Shown piece after piece: positions 27,601 to 37,400 of a stretch of DNA of 64,000 bases (positions within the stretch are counted from its first letter, which is position 1; the number at the start of each line of letters is the position of its first letter). Position numbers and translations under genes: made by a program. The notes beneath the pieces were generated by a model. The model saw nothing but the letters and a program-made list of their open reading frames with translations. It was not told the DNA's origin and made no database searches. The DNA lies in the NCBI GenBank assembly GCA_016490735.1, contig JAEMWC010000371.1, forward strand, positions 132,501-196,500. The letters are read 5' to 3'. The stretch comes from Pachyseris speciosa. Taxonomy: Eukaryota; Cnidaria; Anthozoa; Scleractinia; Pachyseridae.

Positions 27601-30600
27601 ATAAAGTCACACTTAGGAACATTACCACTTTGTATGTTTTGAAACAATTTCCTAAAAAGGTAATTTTTCTTTTGCTAAAATGTTCACCAAATAGCCCTTA
27701 TGCGTGATGACATCAGACTAGCTAAAATCACCCCCAAGCCTCGGTTTGAGAATGCAAATTTTAAATTTTATCGTGAACTAATTCCCAAAGCAGCAATGAT
27801 GAAAAGAATACCCACGTGAAAACAACATGAAGGTAATGAAGGTTTGAGAAAATGCCGCACAAACGAGGCTTGGTGGTGAATTTTGAACATGTTACCCAAT
27901 CGCGCATAAGACCTATTCAATTAGAGTATTTGTTTATTAATATTGATAGACTTATTCTTTGGTTTTATTGACAGCGACTAATGAATGCAGCAAAGCAAAA
28001 AAGAAAAGAATCACCATTTGATAAGCTGAGGCAAAGAACAGTGGATAATTTGGATGAGATGTTTAGGTAATAGAGACTTATCCTTTGTCATTTACAATAT
28101 ACTGGCCTATAAGCAGGCTCCCTTGGCAGGGTTTTTATGCGAGTCTGTTAGCAGCAGAGCCCCCAGTTATGAGTGCAACAAGCTGGCAAAAATGTGGGGA
28201 TGAAGTGGACAGAAAAGTTAAACAAGTCCCAGTTTCTGTAAACATTCCATTTCCCCTTCATCTGTATGAAGGAAATCTGTCAATTCAAGGGGTCGACTTA
28301 ACCCTTTAACCCCTAACAGTGATCAAAATGTAATTTCTCCTTGCATTATTATTACTTGATTAAGCATAAATTATTGAGAATAAACAAAATGATCACTGAA
28401 GATAGGATGAACAGATTCTCCCAACTTATACCATAAGGCACATCAGGAGTTCAGTGAGGAGTAGCTGCTAAGTTAAGATTTGTACTAGTTACTATTAAAA
28501 TATTTATCTTTACTTCTTTTCTTGTCAGAAAATTCCTAACTTGTCCACGTAATATGCCACTGTATGAAGTAATGTACTATGACAATGTACAGGAGACAAG
28601 AAAGGTTTGAACTCAAGTGTAGCTAAATGATTGAAGGTCATGGCTTGTAGTGTTAATGGTTGGTGTTGTGCAGATTCGAATCGTGTAACACTTGTTGCGT
28701 TTTTGTAGCATTTGGTGGGGATGCCTCGTGTAGCCATCCAAACAGCTCTCAGTAATCCACAGTATTATCTGAAGGTGAGTTTTAACTGACAGTTATTTTG
28801 TCTGAATACACCAAACCAAATCATGACTTGCATGCATGCATTTTTCTGCACTTTGCATCAGCCACATGTAATAATGCATTCTGATTGCCTCATTGTTCTG
28901 TTTGCGTCTGGTGTATGGCGTGTACCCTGGATGCCAGAGGTCTTCTTGTTTACCAGTGACAAGAAGCATAGAGAGCGAAGTAGTGCTGACTCGCTTTTGC
29001 TGCTTTGTTGCTCAATTTCGTCACACCCAAAGAGAAAATAGACATTGTATGGGATTTTCCCATCTTACCTGGTGTCTTTTCATGCGAATGTGCTAGCATT
29101 TGCTGAAACTATACATTTTGATATGGCCTTTAATGACACAAACCATTTAGTTCAATTTGATTGATTTTCAATTAACTCTGGATTCGTTCCTAGGCCCTTA
29201 CTCTTTTCTGAAGTGGGTTATTTGTCATTTCCTCTGAGCCCATTTATCAAAGCAAGGATATGTGCACATTCTTTCCTATGAGAATGAGTTCTCAGTGATA
29301 TACAAATACAACTAATATCCATATAAAAAAAACTGCACTAGGATTTCCTTTGAAAAGGAGGATGAAATGAATTCAGAAATTACAAACTTCAGTACAGAAA
29401 TTTTCCCAGAGCACTTCTTTCTGATGAAAACTAATAAAGAAATTGTGCCAGTATGAATAGGAAACCAAAATTTAGAAAATATGCTAGATTTATTTTGCTG
29501 AATGTTGCCATCTTATACATACATGCAAAATACATCATTTACGTTTTTCCGTTCTAAGTGCGAGTGTTGTCAGAGAGATGAAGGAACAGTTCAGGACACT
29601 TTACCAGATATCTGCATAGCTTACAAACTTCACTTGGAGTGCGGAAGGTTAATCAACCTGTATGACTGGCTTCAGGTAAACTGTCTTGGGATGGTTGAGC
29701 TTTTTGTGTTAGTCGGTTGGTTTTGTTGGCATTCATCATTTATTTAGCCCTTCTGCACCAAGTGGCGCATATAGGCCCTCTTAGGAGGTTTCTATAACCA
29801 GCGGAGGCTCTTGGAAACAGATGGTCAGGCCATTACCCAGCCACAGCCCAAACCTGAGATGTATGTGAGGTCAGACCACAGCACCGTGAACTTTGTTCCC
29901 CACTCTTTTCAATCAGAGCACTTGTGAGTTCTTTAACGTCCCCTTCCAGTTTTACGTGTGGAGGTGGAGACAAGGCCAATGGCTTAACGTCACTGCCCAA
30001 TGACACAATCATCTGAACGGAAGCAGATGTTGAGTACACAGCCTGCATGATCTTACCAATTTTAAGACCCTGGTTTGTGGTCCGGTCTGGGGTTTGAACC
30101 TGCAACCTTCCTGCTCAACAGCCCAATGCCCTAGTAAGTTCAAAATATTTTAATGAAAGGCCCTTTGAAATACCTAAATGACACTGAGATTTCCCTACCA
30201 TTTCATGTACTTCGACCCGTGAAATCCCTACCCTTTCATATGCCCAAAGCGTGAAAAAGGTATCCCTTTTGGGTGGAGCCTCCCTTTATAGGAGTACCCC
30301 CCCCCACCCCCACCCCACCCCCCGGCATGGTTACACAATCTCACTGTGGCAACTGTTATCTTGCCTTGTTTCAGGCATTTACTGCTGTTCTAGAGCCCCA
30401 GGCAGCCCAAGCAGCTGCAAAAGGTTCACCAAAGAAAAAGCAGAAAACACATGACCAACTCCAGTATCCTTTTTATTTTGTTGCTTTTTAGTACACTGAA
30501 GAGTAACACTGCTTTAATCCATTATTTACATAAAGCTGAATCTATGTCCAGTTTAATGGTGTTTAACAGTCCTTAGAATAGGTTACTTAAAAATTGCCTT

Positions 30601-31313
30601 AACTCTGTTTGTTGGCATACACCGAATGTTTTAGCATGCAGCAAGCTTCACTGTAGTAAGGTGGCTTAAAACCTGTCATTGTTTTAGCTAGGTTTACAAG
30701 GCAAAAGGGCAGACAATTTGCATAGTATATTTTTTACTTTGCGTCTTATGTCTTATCCATATGCATAATTTGTCAAGAGCTTTGATTTCCCTCTTGGTGT
30801 AAAAGTTGAAACCCTGTGACATGCTTGCTGGGTCAAATACTGTGAGAGCTGCAAGAATTTGGCTGTCAGGAAATCTCTCTAGAATCTTGAGATGAATAAC
30901 CATAGCAATGGCTTTAATGTACTGCCAAAAAACAAAGAGGACGAGCGATAAAAACACAGGGCACCAGCAAAATGAAAGGGTAGGCAAGAAAATGGCAGGG
31001 TGGAGTGCCCTTTCATTTTGGCCCAGCTAGAACACTGCCTATGTAGATGTGAAGATGGCTAAACATAATTGCTCCTACTTGTATGCTAACCTTATAAGTG
31101 ACTCTCACATTCTTAGAGAAGATGTATCTGTCAGCTAGGTTTACTTTTAAAAAGGATTGAGTAAACCTATCTGAGAAATCATCAGCTCTTCCTTAATTCT
31201 GATGCAGTGCTCGCTTCATACAGGCTGTGTCAGAACTCCAGTTCCTAGGATTCATCAAGTCAACTAGACAGAAAACTGATCATGTACAACGACTCACTTG
31301 GGGAGCTTGTTGA
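7514..31313 (+). CDS. ORC3: Origin recognition complex subunit 3 (24 exons)
   Basis: ORC3 is part of the nuclear ORC1-6 complex that marks replication origins and loads MCM. Exons: 7514-7555, 7643-7697, 8978-9078, 10533-10659, 11633-11736, 14109-14164, 14717-14809, 17272-17320, 17977-18058, 18783-18942, 20059-20172, 23253-23389, 23902-23965, 24646-24762, 25279-25358, 26336-26422, 26558-26628, 27242-27327, 27975-28066, 28529-28604, 28709-28774, 29559-29675, 30375-30463, 31208-31313. All introns are GT-AG and phases agree. The N-terminus SVSKGCF, then [12 protein letters not shown], the AAA+-like Walker-B strand [17 protein letters not shown] with [32 protein letters not shown], and the end [24 protein letters not shown] follow animal ORC3 from end to end. 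The exons total 2,171 nt. Restoring one base gives 723 codons plus stop, close to the 711 residues of human ORC3. The missing base is in exon 5. Introns carry SINEs and MITEs. An AATAAA signal follows at 31,427. Confidence 0.95.
8079..8200. mobile_element. Small palindromic MITE in ORC3 intron 2
   Basis: GCAGGCTCACTACTAAATAA on the left is mirrored by TTATTTAGTAGTGAGCCTGC on the right, with about 75 bp between. There is no coding content. Confidence 0.75.
8236..8401. mobile_element. Inverted-repeat element in ORC3 intron 2
   Basis: Ends ATTCTTTGATTGCAC and GTGCAATCAAAGAAT are inverted copies about 160 bp apart. GGCCATGTTGG near the left end is matched by CCAACATGGCC near the right end. Short non-autonomous DNA element. 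Confidence 0.75.
10920..11200 (+). mobile_element. tRNA-derived SINE, family A, plus strand
   Basis: The head GGGGAGCAGGGTTGG..GCAGTGG contains a pol III A-box-like segment and the B box GGTTCGATTCC. The body continues through GTTTTTCTCCGGGTACTCTG and CCCCAAAAACCAA, and the tail is (ATT)n. Three other copies are in the window: two on the minus strand near 18.5 and 21.6 kb, and one on the plus strand near 52.1 kb. It lies in ORC3 intron 4. Confidence 0.85.
11633..11736 (+). other. ORC3: ORC3 exon 5 with one-base frameshift
   Basis: Entering in the required phase, the exon reads [11 protein letters not shown], then after the run GATTTTTCTCAG runs into LSWPLS and a TGA. Shifting by one base restores [10 protein letters not shown] and [14 protein letters not shown], matching the corresponding ORC3 segment, and leaves the exon in the phase that exon 6 needs. 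The exon is 104 nt where 105 is expected. A lost T in the T5 run is the simplest cause. It may be a homopolymer sequencing error, an allele, or real damage. Confidence 0.88.
12557..12650 (+). repeat. (CAT)n microsatellite
   Basis: A long run of CAT/ATC trinucleotides in ORC3 intron 5. It makes an isoleucine-only reading frame that is not a gene. Confidence 0.95.
12682..13451. mobile_element. 770-bp MITE with GGCCCCGGTTCCTGG ends
   Basis: The left end GGCCCCGGTTCCTGGAAAGC is mirrored at the right end as GCTTTCCAGGAACCGGGGCC, followed inward by GATTAGC/TTTAATC. The ends are clearly related to those of the 32.5-kb element and to the palindrome near position 81. The interior is non-coding and probably derived from a longer transposon. 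No clean target-site duplication was found. Confidence 0.85.
13670..14015. repeat. Interspersed repeat with poly-C and CCCCC-rich tracts
   Basis: The pattern 'AATAAGCCCCC..TTTTTGGGACATGA..' ends in GGGGGCTTAATAGAGCTTTT. The same family occurs at 57.0-57.24 kb and, inverted, at 63.16-63.48 kb. A left piece of it (CCTCTCTATTAACCCCCCAT) is at about 12,518, so the MITE at 12.68-13.45 kb may have inserted into a copy. Confidence 0.6.
14909..15064. mobile_element. 156-bp palindromic MITE with TA ends
   Basis: TACAGGTTAAATTTGATCTC on the left is mirrored by the right end ..AATTTAACCTGTA. The internal arms AAATGAAATTCCTTTGTCTC also pair. TA at both borders fits a Tc1/mariner-type insertion. No transposase is present. 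Located in ORC3 intron 7. Confidence 0.8.
15430..15725. mobile_element. Degraded relative of the 4.33-kb MITE
   Basis: Starts CCGCTGTTACACGTTGAAAC and ends near GTTTCAACATGTAACAG. It shares the AGTAGAAAGCAGTTCTACTT core and CTTGTCTCGCAACG with the intact copy at 4,332-4,566. The arms are imperfect, so it appears to be an older insertion. Confidence 0.75.
16411..16716 (+). pseudogene. Small reading frame with one in-frame stop
   Basis: From ATG at 16,411 the frame reads [19 protein letters not shown], then TAA, then continues in the same frame as [34 protein letters not shown] to a TGA-free stop at 16,716. That is about 101 codons, acidic and leucine-rich, probably helical. It lies within ORC3 intron 7 and no splice sites link it to ORC3. 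I do not recognise the family. A gene fragment carried by a mobile element is the most likely origin. Confidence 0.45.
18480..18700 (-). mobile_element. tRNA-derived SINE, family A, minus strand
   Basis: Reverse complement of the 10.92-kb element: the body (GGAGTACCCGGAGAAAAACC) precedes the reversed head, which ends at GCCAACCCTGCTCCCCTG. The B box is degenerate. It lies in ORC3 intron 9, just before exon 10. Confidence 0.85.
20300..20825. mobile_element. Inverted-repeat element in ORC3 intron 11
   Basis: The left arm has AATTTCTCAACAAGTTGTGA, TTACCATAGCAATGG, GCCTCTTAGAAAC and CCCTTAATTTTGG. The right arm carries these in reverse order and complement (CCAAAATTAAGGGGTTTCTA, TTGCTATGGTAA, CAACTTGTTGAGAAAT). 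About 520 bp, non-coding. Confidence 0.75.
20990..22314. repeat. Dispersed repeat split by a SINE
   Basis: Segments reading 'GCGAGG(C)TTCCAACCTT..GGCAAACCTTTTCAC' and 'TGTGCAGGAAAATTTGTT' match a copy at about 19,010-19,270 in ORC3 intron 10. Here the sequence is interrupted at about 21,620 by a minus-strand SINE and resumes at 21,908. Another copy of the same motif begins at about 22,098. No coding content. Confidence 0.6.
21626..21906 (-). mobile_element. tRNA-derived SINE nested in another repeat
   Basis: Reverse complement of the family A SINE, complete from the tail (AATAATCACTTTATTAAAGT) to the head (GCCAACCCTGCTCCCCTG), with a well-kept B box. It splits the surrounding repeat between ACAAAG and TGTGCAGGAAAATTTG, as shown by the uninterrupted copy near 19.09 kb. 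Confidence 0.85.
22315..22982. mobile_element. 668-bp element with long inverted ends and TA borders
   Basis: TACAGTCAAGTCAGGTCAAG at the left is mirrored by CTTGACCTGACTTGACTGTA at the right. Similarity extends about 120 bp inward (ATTAATGAGTTGATTATTTG, CCGTTAGTCGTTTCGAA). TA at each border suggests a Tc1/mariner-like non-autonomous element. Overlapping frames of 70-90 codons in the interior are not recognised. Confidence 0.8.
24105..24620 (-). mobile_element. tRNA-derived SINE relative, minus strand, degraded
   Basis: The end near TTTTGAACCTGCGACCTTCT is the reverse complement of a pol III B box (GGTCGCAGGTTCAAA). The body shares motifs with the better copy at 29.76-30.13 kb (AGGGTTCCAATAACAGAGGC). 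In ORC3 intron 13. Confidence 0.5.
26720..27150 (+). repeat. Dispersed repeat, copy also at 61.19 kb
   Basis: AGTGAAATTTTAAAGAGTTT..GGGATTGAAATG and the following 400 bp match 61,190-61,540 with scattered differences (CTTCCCAAATATGCC, TGAGCATAG). Non-coding, in ORC3 intron 17. Confidence 0.75.
29757..30133 (-). mobile_element. tRNA-derived SINE, family B, minus strand
   Basis: The right part GGGGTTTGAACCTGCAACCT is the reverse complement of a B box. The body includes GTTCTTTAACGTCCCCTTCC, a motif also seen in other SINE bodies of this window. In ORC3 intron 22. Confidence 0.6.
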
Positions 31314-31490
31314 TGTTGAGGGAGTTGTCTCGGTGTATAGCTATTTTCTAAATAACAGTCTTTGATGTAACCAGAGCCTATGTTGTTGGGCTTAAATTCT
31401 GTACAAAACTTGTACAAAATAATGCAAATAAATATTTGTTCTCAGAAAGAGTAATACAAAGTATATTCTCACAGCAATATTAATGACTAT
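31314..31490. other. Convergent intergenic gap ORC3/MIS12
   Basis: Only 177 bp separate the stop codons of the two convergent genes. A plus-strand AATAAA at 31,427-31,432 is the likely ORC3 polyadenylation signal and ends about 58 bp from the MIS12 stop, so the two 3' UTRs probably overlap. Confidence 0.7.
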
Positions 31491-34400
31491 TCAACTTAAT
31501 TTAATTTTCTTTCTTTCACTCTCTGAAGAACTCCCATCAACAGTTGGACTCTGAAATGTAGAATGAAGTTTGCTATTATTGGTCACTTAGTCTAAGGCTT
31601 AGTTGAAGTTGTTTTTGCTCTTACTGGGTCATTTCAAAGCTGTGCTTTCTATTTCTGTATGTCATTCTGAAAATTAGCTGTTGAGTTAATGTTCCACACA
31701 CAAATCCAAACTGTATGCAGATACAAGGCAGGTTTTGAGCAGTTTCTTAATGTACACTGTAGCCTTGTGCAAGATCTCAAATGGTTTGGTTACTACGGTA
31801 AGTGGTAGATCTGGGTATGGTATTAAACAATTTGCCTGCTCATTTTAAAGATACCTGAATTTGAAGGGTTCCTGCACTGATTCCATCAGCTAACAGGTCA
31901 TGTACTTTCATTGCCTTTTCTTGCATGGAGACAAGGCATTCCTTAATACCTAAGAAGAACACAGAACATAAACCAACCACAACAATAGACCATTTTGTAT
32001 TCTTGGTAATGAACTGGATCTAGCATGAAGTGGAGGCTCTTGTGGGGAAATACATTTACATAAGTTATGAAAAGATTCCCCCGTTCAAGCCTTGCGTGCA
32101 CACTAGTTCCAGCTCACTACGGAGAATACAAATGAGGTCTATTAGCCAGGATAAATATGTAGCAATGCTAAAGAATCACAATCAGGAAAATAAAATAAGC
32201 ATAGCATATAATGTGTTTTGCAAAGAATTAATAAAAACTTATGAGCTACCTCCAGCTTCTTTTAAAGCATTCTGTATTTCATCCATCTGTTTGCCAAAGT
32301 TGTCAAGCTAAAGAAAAAAAAATCAGTAATTAAATTTAAACCACTTTTTGACGTGAACTCTATTTTTAATGATAACAGTAATAATAGTAATGATGATGGC
32401 AATTGTATTAATAATAATCATTATTCACTGTGTTTTGTATTTGTAGAAGAACTGTAAATTTCAGCTGTGTAATCTGAGGAAAACTTCTTCACCAGGGCCC
32501 GGTTGTTTGAAAGCTGATTACTGGTAACTTAATCCAGGATTAGCGTAAACTTTTGCAGTATTTAACTTTTGGATGAGAGTTTCTTTTGCTGCTTTTTGCT
32601 TTTCAGGACTGACATCCTCTAATATAAAATTTTGCAGAATATCAGCATCGAACAACGTGTTTGGATAGAGAAATAAACTCCTTGGTTATTTTTTAATCTT
32701 GGATTAGGGTTAATTAATTGGCTTTTGAACAACCGGGCCCAGGTCTACAGACAGTAAATGATAATGAAGGAATTTGTCATCCCCTGTGTTCATTTCCTCT
32801 TACCAACCATAAACAGTGAATGCCCTCTAAGGCAGACACTTCAGGGATCAACTCTGAGTGTCTGCCTTAGGGGGTAGGGGGTGGGTGGTATATTACAGGG
32901 AATACAGTATGGGGCAATCTGGCCTGGTGAAGGTGTCCACCTTAGAGAGGTGTCTGCCTTATAGGGGCATCTGCATTGAGGGAGTTCCCTGTATTATCAC
33001 CTGTTCCTGTGCACGGTCCAAATCTTTAATTTCCTGCTTCAGTGCTGAGTTTACATAGTGGGCCTGTTAAAATAAATGAACCAAGGAATGAGAATCACCC
33101 TGCAGGTGGAGTCTAAAATAAATTAGGATTTTAAATTATGTCCTTCCCCAACAGGTGTTGAAAACACCATACTGGTACGGCTAGTAACAATGAGAAATTA
33201 GTCTTGGGTTATGTTATAGACTAACAATAGAAAAATGAATGGAAAATTCAGCTGCAGTTCATACCTATAAAAAAATTTAATATCATCATCTATCATCTTG
33301 ATAGCCCATCATCACATTACCGTATTACTTACAGGAAGTGAAATACAAGTCCCCTAAAAACGACTGCGTGGGAGGCTACCGTATTACCTACAAGTCTAAT
33401 TTACAAGCTGTTGACAATCCAAGACAATGGTAGTCTTAATACTAGAGAAAAAGTATACTTAGGAATATGTCAAGTCAAGTAATTTTTTTTAACGCTTTAC
33501 ACACAAGTGATTTTTGAAACTTTCTTGAGACGTTTCAACTTTCCAACTATAATGAGATGCAAAGTAAAGTAACTTGAGATTTTACTTAGGCCTTCACACA
33601 CATTTTTAGCTTTTTGTAAAACTTAGCAGCTCTTAAGTCTTACTTAACAGCCTAGTGTAAAGACTACCAGTATAAAAATTGTTTTTCACTACTCACTGCC
33701 TTGATTTTCCTTTCCAGTTCATCAATCTCCTTATCAATCTTTTTCTCGTCCTCAACAGTATATTGATGGTCCCTATGCACCTTCAAAATAATAATAATAA
33801 TTAACGTCTGCGTCGCAAGTGGAGGTTGGGTGCTTAGGGACCTGGGGGCTGGTACCGCCAATCCAAACCCAGGTCGGTAGAAACACCTCATAAGCTTGCT
33901 GTACCCGCAACCCAGCCACGAGCCCTGCCCACCACACCAAGCCTAAACCAAGCACCCGTCACACTGAACTAAGAGTTCAGTGGAAGAAAAAAAAAAAAAA
34001 TAAATAATAATGATAATAAAACTAAAGGGGGGGAGGGAGGGAGGGGAAATACTCGAAAAACACACGAGCTACAACGGCCCGTACACAGAGCAAGTTTAAC
34101 CGCTGCCTCGCTAAAATTGAAGGTGGGTGCCTGGGGTATCCAGGGGCTTCCACTGTGGCCAGCCAGCCCCTAGATAGAATACCGTCCCCATGGCTGGCAA
34201 ATCCCCGCAACCCAGCCATGAGCCCCCATTCCAGGCACCTGTCAACACTGCATGAATCAGTGGAAGGAAAAAAAAAGGGGGGAGGGAACACTGAGAAACA
34301 CAGCTTGGAGCTGCTGTGAGAGGTGAAGAAACTGCTAAGAAGTGCCAAAAGATAAATGCTGCACGCTTGAAGAAGACCGCTAGAAAATCACAAGAACACA

Positions 34401-37400
34401 AGCTGAAGGAAAAAAAGTAGCTGCAACGAACCATGTGAGCCTGCACTTGAACAGATTACCGCTGGCCAGAGGTGCCCGCTAAGCTCGTGGCGGTTAACTT
34501 TGTTAAATGACATTTAACTAAATAAAAACTACAAGCACATGGAAAAAGTGCACGCATAAAATATAACAGAACCACCACTGGACTGTCTGAAGACATCAGA
34601 CTTAAGCCAGAAAGGTTACTAGCAAACGCTAATGCCATGCCATGACCATAACTGAGCAAAGACTTGCTCCTAGTCTTAGACTAACTAACTATAATAATAA
34701 TAATAATAATAATGTCCTCATCAGAGTAAAGTTTTAAGATGTAATTGAAAAGAAATATCTGTGGTAGGAGAAAATACAGTGTAAGAAGACAGCATGTGGG
34801 GTTAAAGATAGCCACCTTTGCAGACCTTCTTTTACCTCGTCACACAATCTCTCCTCCCCAAGGTTGGAGAGGATAGATTGTGTGACAAACAAAAAGAAGG
34901 TCTTCATAGGAGGCTAGGTTAAAGATGCCCCATACTTTTTGTAGCTTGAAGCAAACAAGAATAACATGATTATTACTAACCTACAGGGGGTGGGTATGGC
35001 TACATGTAGGCTAGATTATTACTACACAACTGTGCTCCATCAAACCAACCTTGGCAATTCCAACAAGAGGAAAGAATACATGCAATTATCTAACCTTGTC
35101 TTCTGGCAAGAGGACATGAGGAGGAATCTTTAAAATATTCTTTTTTACATAGATCTGTGGGAAATGAAAACAATGAGATGAATTCAAATTCTGATCAAGT
35201 GTTTCACTTGAGAAAGAAATGGCTCCAAAATCCTACAAATGCAGACATTTGTAACATAAAGAACTTTCTTGTTCACCTCAAATCTGTCAAAAGCCTCATC
35301 AATACTCCTGTAAAAAGTCTTGGCCATTTTGTCACTTTCCTGAACAAGAATAAAGAAATTGTAGTGACAAATGCATTGGAAATGAACTACAGAGGAGTGT
35401 GCAAAATGTTCCCTCAAATGGGTCATATTCAGGGTTGCTACGGTCTGGTAAAAATCAAGGAAAAAGAGATTTTTTTCAAGGTCAGTGAAAAGTCGGAGTT
35501 GTGCATCAAGTCAGAGAAATTCCAAATTCTACCTGAAAGTCAGTGAAAAATCAAGGAATTTACTTTTGACTAGCCATTAGGTTTGGGAAGGAGATTCCTT
35601 GTTAGTAAAGATACTAATGTAATTTCAAAAAATTCCTGCTAAGAAATTGATTTCTGCGGTTCCATTATGGGCTTTATTGCTCAAGGGTTTTCCTTGGATG
35701 GTACTGGTAAATAAAAATCGGATTTTGGTTGTGAAACATCATTGAAATGTCAGGGCAATTTTGTCTATCCAAATGAATATTGATAGAAACCCTGACAACT
35801 GATGAGGGTGTTAAACAGCCTGACACACCTTTTTTCCCATTCCACACCAGCTGGAATATTATTCCTGATCATGCTTTGGTGCTGAATAAAATGGCCTGGC
35901 TTATGATATTTACATGTGTGCAAATCCACTTGCTCTCCAAACCACGTGAATTCTGTTTGGTAGTACTACCTTAACTTAACACATGTACATTTTTTTTACA
36001 ATTATTTCTTACCACATGAAGTTGTTCTTGTGAAGCACTGCTTGACATTGAGGGCTATGAAATGAAAATTTATTGTTCACAAAAGCTTATATTATCTCAA
36101 ACTACTCTGCAGTCCACTTGCATTTTTGGCAATTATTTGATATATACTGTAATGAATTTACCCTTTATCACAAACAACAAACCAGATTTAACTGTTTTCA
36201 AAGTAAGACAGGAACATACCAGCCCCTCTGGTGGCATGATATTTTCAACTTGATTAAATGGTATACAGGGATAAAATTCATGTTATCATTTGGATAGCAA
36301 GATCAATGTTTTCATCAATAGTTGGCAAGGGATTGGAAGAGCCCTGCGTCAGCTACCATTAAGGGCCTCTTTACACGACCCTGGGTTGGACACCGATCCG
36401 GGTCAGTTCAGCGTCGAATTTTACGTTTACACGAGCCCAGGCTGGGTGAGGGTTGGGTCGATCTTGGCTGACCCGGGTCAGTTCCGTTTTTGCTCGGTTG
36501 AAAGGGCTGGTAACTACTTGTTGGCTCATTTCGGTAAGATCCATCTCGTTTTTATATTCTTGTAGTTTCGCAATAAGATGTTCAGTCAATGAGTGATTCC
36601 ACTGCCAAGTTGACGTTCTTTTTTCCACACGCTCTTGTTCGTGAAAGCGTGACGTTCCAACGATCCCAGGTCAAATGGGCCAGTGTTTACATGAAGAAAT
36701 GGAAGAAATTTCAACCCTTCTAGCCGGGTCAACCCGAGTCTCGAGAAGGGTTACCAGGCAAGGGGGCTGACCCGACTTGATTGCTGTTTTCATGTAAACG
36801 CTTATAAACATTTGACTGCAAAAGGGTTACCCGCCGCGGTGATTCAACCTGGGGTAAAAAGCAACCTGGGGTCGTGTAAAGAGGCCCTAAGTCAATAGGA
36901 ACTGAAAACAAGCCATCCAATAGAACGGTTCACACTCTTGAGTGCATGATGGGTAATCAAGGCAAAATTATGCAAAATTCAAAAGGTTGTATGGAAATTC
37001 AAAGCCATATATGAGTCTTGCTGAACTGAAATATTTTAACACTCTTTGGAAAACCTAATTTATTCCGTCAAAGATGCTACAGGGTAAATTCAGAGACCAT
37101 AGCCGTTATTTAAAATTTCATTCTTAAACAAACTTTTTTTCACATATTAGCTCTGCAATTGAAGGGTTGAGAGCATAACCAACCCAAATGACATTTAGAG
37201 CCTTTTTTTGTATACGCTTTTTCTTGAAAAAGAATGGAAAATGGTCAAAAAAATTATGGGGCAATTTTGTTCTATTTAATCAAAGGCCACATGCAAACAT
37301 TCAGCTGATTTGGAGCAAAAAAAGAAAAAAGCCCTTCTTTCTTTATTTGCTTTTATCAATGTATACTTTTTTTTTTAATTACAATCTACACAATTTACAA

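Noticed and set aside
33664..33891. 75-codon minus-strand frame as an independent gene
   Set aside because: It is MIS12 exon 6 with intron read-through on both sides.
34022..34446. 108- and 111-codon minus-strand frames
   Set aside because: They overlap in different frames across a GC-rich repeat ending in poly-A; neither has the features of a real protein.
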